Shown here in pieces: positions 61,563 to 64,000 of a stretch of 64,000 nucleotides of DNA (position 1 is the first letter of the stretch; every line of letters starts with the position of its first letter). Position numbers and translations under genes: made by a program. Below the pieces are notes generated by a model that was not told where the DNA came from, ran no database searches, and was given only the letters and a program-made list of their open reading frames with translations. This DNA comes from CAZGRP01 sp964527995 (lineage in GTDB: Bacteria > Zhuqueibacterota > Zhuqueibacteria > Oceanimicrobiales > CAZGRP01): NCBI GenBank assembly GCA_964527995.1, contig CAZGRP010000018.1:5846-69845 (forward strand). The letters run 5' to 3'.

Positions 61563-61682
61563 TTGCTCGCACGATCCAGCGCCCATTGCGGTGTCCAGCA
61601 GCGCCGTTTTCGAGCACCGAGCCCTCGGAGACGTCGGGCATGACGGCAATCCCAGGCGTGAGGGATTGAAGCTTCTGCTTGA

Positions 61683-62402
61683 CATTCCATCGGCGGCGTC
61701 AAGCTGGCAAGAGTACTGCCGTCCAAGGTCTTAGACAACGCTGCCTGTGACTACTACACCGGCTCCGGCTGGAGCGCCAACGAAGCGGACGCCTTCCTGA
61801 TCGTGGAGCCGCCGGTGGCAGAACTCTCCGTGGTCTCGAATCCCTACCTCCAGCGCTGGCTGATGATGTACCTGAACGAAAACGCCGCCTGCATCGAAGC
61901 ACGGCTGGCCGAACAGCCCTCCGAGCCGTGGAGCCAACCCACCAGGCTGGTGTGCTCGAACGACTATCCGGCCCTGTATGGCGCTTTTATGCATCCGCGA
62001 TACTTCGAGGACGACGGCCAGACGGTCTATTTCCTGATGTCGCAGTTCGGCCCCTACAATGTTTTTCTCATGAAGGCCGTCTTCCGCCGAAGCCCCACCA
62101 GCGTCAGCGAAAGCCCGCGATCCGCACGGCCCCGATCGTAGACCCTTTTCCCCAATCCCTTTCGCGCTCAAACACGGAACGGTTTCGACCTTGTCCGTTC
62201 CAAATGGATCAGCCTGTAGATCTACGATCTGCTGGGCCGGCACGTTCGAGCTTTGGTCCATACGACAATGGCGGCAGGACATCACACGATTTCCTGGGAC
62301 GGCAGAGACGACCAGCGGAGACCGGTCGCCAGCGGCATCTACCTGCTCCGCATCACGGCTGGAGACTTCGTGCGGACGCGCAAAGCGGCGCTGTTGAGAT
62401 AG
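61683..62402 (+). pseudogene. DUF4185 secreted protein with T9SS sorting domain, broken by two TAG codons
   Basis: One reading frame from a TGA at 61680 to 62402 encodes a DUF4185 C-terminal part (YGAFMHPRYFEDDGQTVYFL, SQFGPYNVFLMKAVF), a linker, and then a T9SS/FlgD-like C-terminal domain (LFPNPFRAQTRNGFDLV, IYDLLGRHVRAL, VASGIYLLRITAGDFV). In-frame TAG codons at 62139 and 62217 interrupt it. TAG is a genuine stop elsewhere here (ftsZ ends in TAG), so this is most simply a decayed gene lacking its 5' part. DUF4185 occurs in secreted sugar-active or binding proteins. Confidence 0.75.
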
Positions 62403-62537
62403 CTGGCCGAGATCGACCTCGGCTCGGCGCTCGCATTTCTGACCACGGAAACGCAGCCTCGGCAACATTTTCGACTGCTTGCATGTTCTATGGTCCTGTA
62501 GGCGCAATCCCCGGGAAAGGGACATGAGGAGGCTGCC

Positions 62538-62921
62538 GTGAAAAAAGTCGTGGTTGAATGGATGCACCTGGAGAAGGATGAGAAAACATGTGACCGATGC
62601 GATCGCACAGGCCAGGAAGTGCAGGAAGTGGTTTCGCGTCTAAATGCCGAGTGCGGCCCCAAGGGTGTCCAAATCGAACGGGTGGAGACCAAACTCACCG
62701 GGTCGGAGATCGAAAGATCCAATCTCGTCCTGGTGAACGGCATCCCCATCGAAAACCTGCTACCCAACGCCGAGGCATCGAAGAGTCACTGTTCGTCCTG
62801 CGGCGATCTCACCGGAAAGGATGAATCCTGTCGCACGATCGTGCAACTGGGCGCAGTGTACGAATCGATCCCGCAGAGGTTGATTCGGGCGGCGGTGTGC
62901 CAGGAAGCTGGCTGCTGTTGA
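62538..62921 (+). CDS. DUF2703 domain protein
   Basis: 127 residues, GTG start with GAGGAGG five bases upstream. MKKVVVEWMHLEKDEKTCDR then CDRTGQEVQEVVSRL shows a thioredoxin-like beginning with a CxxC pair; further cysteines are HCSSCG, C in ESCRTI and QEAGCC. This fits DUF2703, a small cysteine-rich family sometimes beside arsenic or mercury resistance genes. No metal-resistance gene is adjacent. It is intact in a region of decayed genes. Confidence 0.75.
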   Translation: MKKVVVEWMHLEKDEKTCDRCDRTGQEVQEVVSRLNAECGPKGVQIERVETKLTGSEIERSNLVLVNGIPIENLLPNAEASKSHCSSCGDLTGKDESCRTIVQLGAVYESIPQRLIRAAVCQEAGCC

Positions 62922-63284
62922 CATCTGGTATATTGTGGCGGCGACGGTGCCTCATGCGACGGTCATCGCGCCGCACTTTGGACGGCGCGCGTTGCCGACG
63001 GCCACGATCTGCACCCTCTTGCGTCCTCCCGGGCACTCGGCGATCGGAGGTCGAAGCTTTCGGGACATTCGGGTCGCCTACCAGAATCGCCGCCACGCCA
63101 TAGTCTGAAAGAAAATGAATTCGAGCGGCACGCTCGAACATGCCTGGGCTCAGATCTTGGCTGCAGCGGACACTGACCAGGTTCGGACAGCCAAGATAAT
63201 GCTGAAAGTCCGCAATGTGATCCCGTTGGAAGGATCCAACATTCGAAACACCAGGGAGAACGGTGACCGAGGTCGAAAGGACCC
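62922..63284. other. Intergenic stretch without recognised gene
   Basis: 363 bp. Small open frames lack similarity or a ribosome-binding site. No repeat, promoter or RNA gene stands out. Confidence 0.45.
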
Positions 63285-63554
63285 ATGCCCGCGCGTTTTC
63301 ATCTGCAGCAGAACTACCCCAACCCCTTTAACCCGGTCACCACCATCCGCTACACCCTGCCCTCGGCGCAATTCGTCACCCTCAAAATTTACGATGTTCG
63401 CGGCAGGGAAGCCGCCACGCTGGCGCAGCAGCCCCAGGCTGCCGGTTCCCACAGGTTCGTGTTCGACGCCTGGCATCTGGCCAGCGGGGTCTTTTCTCAC
63501 CGTCTCCGCGCAGGCAATTTCAGTGAAACCCGGAAGACGGCATTGGTCAGGTAG
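63285..63554 (+). pseudogene. Orphan T9SS C-terminal sorting domain
   Basis: 89 codons beginning after a TGA at 63264. PARFHLQQNYPNPFNPVTTI, RYTLPSAQFVTLKIYDVRGR and SGVFSHRLRAGNFSETRKTA form a complete type A sorting domain, which normally ends a long secreted protein and cannot act alone. No passenger domain is present upstream, so this is the 3' remnant of a lost gene. It supports an FCB-group origin. Confidence 0.78.
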
Positions 63555-64000
63555 CAGCCAGCGGTTCGAGTCGGAACGTTGGCAACCGCGCAGGGTAAAA
63601 CAGATCGCTTGCCTTGCATTTTGCCTTCCAGTCGGTGGAGGTCCTCCCGCCCGGGCGGCTGTGGCCTCGACCAGGCGAGGGGATGCCCCCACCTTCGCGG
63701 CATGCAGCCAGGAGTTGCCGGAAACCGTTCCGCCTGTAGGCCCCGAACTGTTGGTCCCCGCCGCTACGGCGGTCGGAAGTTCTCCTTGACATTCCACCCC
63801 GACTCATGTATCTTGGCGGTTGTTCTTGCTCACTCAGCCGCTCCACCCGCAGAATGCTGCTTCCGCCGGCGATGCCGGCATCCGGCCCCAGAACCTCCGC
63901 TGGCTGAGCCAAGACACCCCGTGAATCGTCTGCTGTGGCACAATACTATAGTCGGAAGTCAAGAGCCCTGTCCGTCCTCGGCCACCGAGCATCTTGTTAG
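63555..64000. other. Right-edge region without recognised gene
   Basis: About 445 bp. Contains a promoter-like sequence at 63786-63814 and complementary segments CTCAGCC (near 63834) and GGCTGAG (near 63902). The long minus-strand open frame here has no family similarity. Confidence 0.4.
63786..63814 (+). promoter_or_regulatory. Promoter-like sequence near the right edge
   Basis: TTGACA, 17 bp, TATCTT. A transcript would run off the window; no gene is recognisable before the edge. Confidence 0.45.

Noticed and set aside
63547..63912. 121-codon minus-strand open frame near the right edge
   Set aside because: No motif or ribosome-binding site; translation resembles antisense of non-coding GC-rich DNA.

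Overview
The window (64 kb, GC-rich, with one 100-N assembly gap at 58634-58733) is a stretch of bacterial chromosome made almost entirely of housekeeping genes. The organism is Gram-negative and rod-shaped: it has a Wza/Wzc-type exopolysaccharide export set, an outer-membrane beta-barrel protein, lipoproteins, a full mreBCD-mrdA-rodA set and a division (dcw) cluster. Remnants of type IX secretion (T9SS) C-terminal sorting domains near the right end suggest a member of the FCB group, perhaps a candidate phylum such as KSB1 or Zixibacteria. A ttuB-ttuA pair (2-thiouridine-54 of tRNA) hints at a warm habitat. The taxonomic placement is inference; no rRNA gene is present.

Layout. 1-7253 (minus strand): exopolysaccharide operon, transcribed STAS-HTH regulator, wza-like, wzc-like tyrosine autokinase, sugar epimerase, polyprenyl-phosphate sugar transferase, UDP-glucose dehydrogenase (cut by the window edge). 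7512-12227 (minus): glycogen synthase, galT-like, YbgF-like lipoprotein, outer-membrane protein. 12352-28587 (minus): a very long, tightly packed gene train: larB, a cyclic-2,3-diphosphoglycerate-synthetase-like GTPase, carbamate kinase, sucC, sucD, a DUF433/DUF5615 toxin-antitoxin-like pair, ndk, hydroxyacyl-CoA dehydrogenase, ackA, SPOR lipoprotein, purH, then mreB-mreC-mreD-mrdA-rodA. 28762 (plus): rpmB. 29093-41528 (minus): dcw cluster mraZ-rsmH-ftsL-ftsI-murF-mraY-ftsW-murG-ftsQ-ftsA-ftsZ, lacking murE, murD, murC, murB and ddl. 41729-46283 (plus): a hydrolase and a heterodimeric ABC exporter. 46413-50494 (minus): ttuBA, an orphan OmpR-type regulator with a degenerate receiver, a thiamine-binding-like protein, moaE, moaD and a zinc-ribbon membrane protein. 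50614-60306 (minus): queG, thioesterase, metallo-hydrolase, mrp, NAD-isocitrate dehydrogenase, SDR, yraN, rnhB and two cation:proton antiporters (one split by the gap). 60849-64000 (plus): a nucleotidyltransferase-like gene, a broken secreted-protein gene, DUF2703, and intergenic debris.

Regulation. Many intergenic regions contain readable sigma-70 type promoters with 16-17 bp spacers. mraZ is preceded by a near-perfect promoter followed by TGG-type repeats phased at 10 bp, the layout of an MraZ operator. The most interesting regulatory signal is a 21-bp dyad element (18 of 21 positions identical) found only at 7420-7440 and 48857-48877. Each copy lies upstream of a sigma-54-like -24/-12 promoter, one driving the STAS-HTH regulator that heads the exopolysaccharide operon, the other driving the orphan response regulator. 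This suggests a shared enhancer-binding protein and a small sigma-54 regulon.
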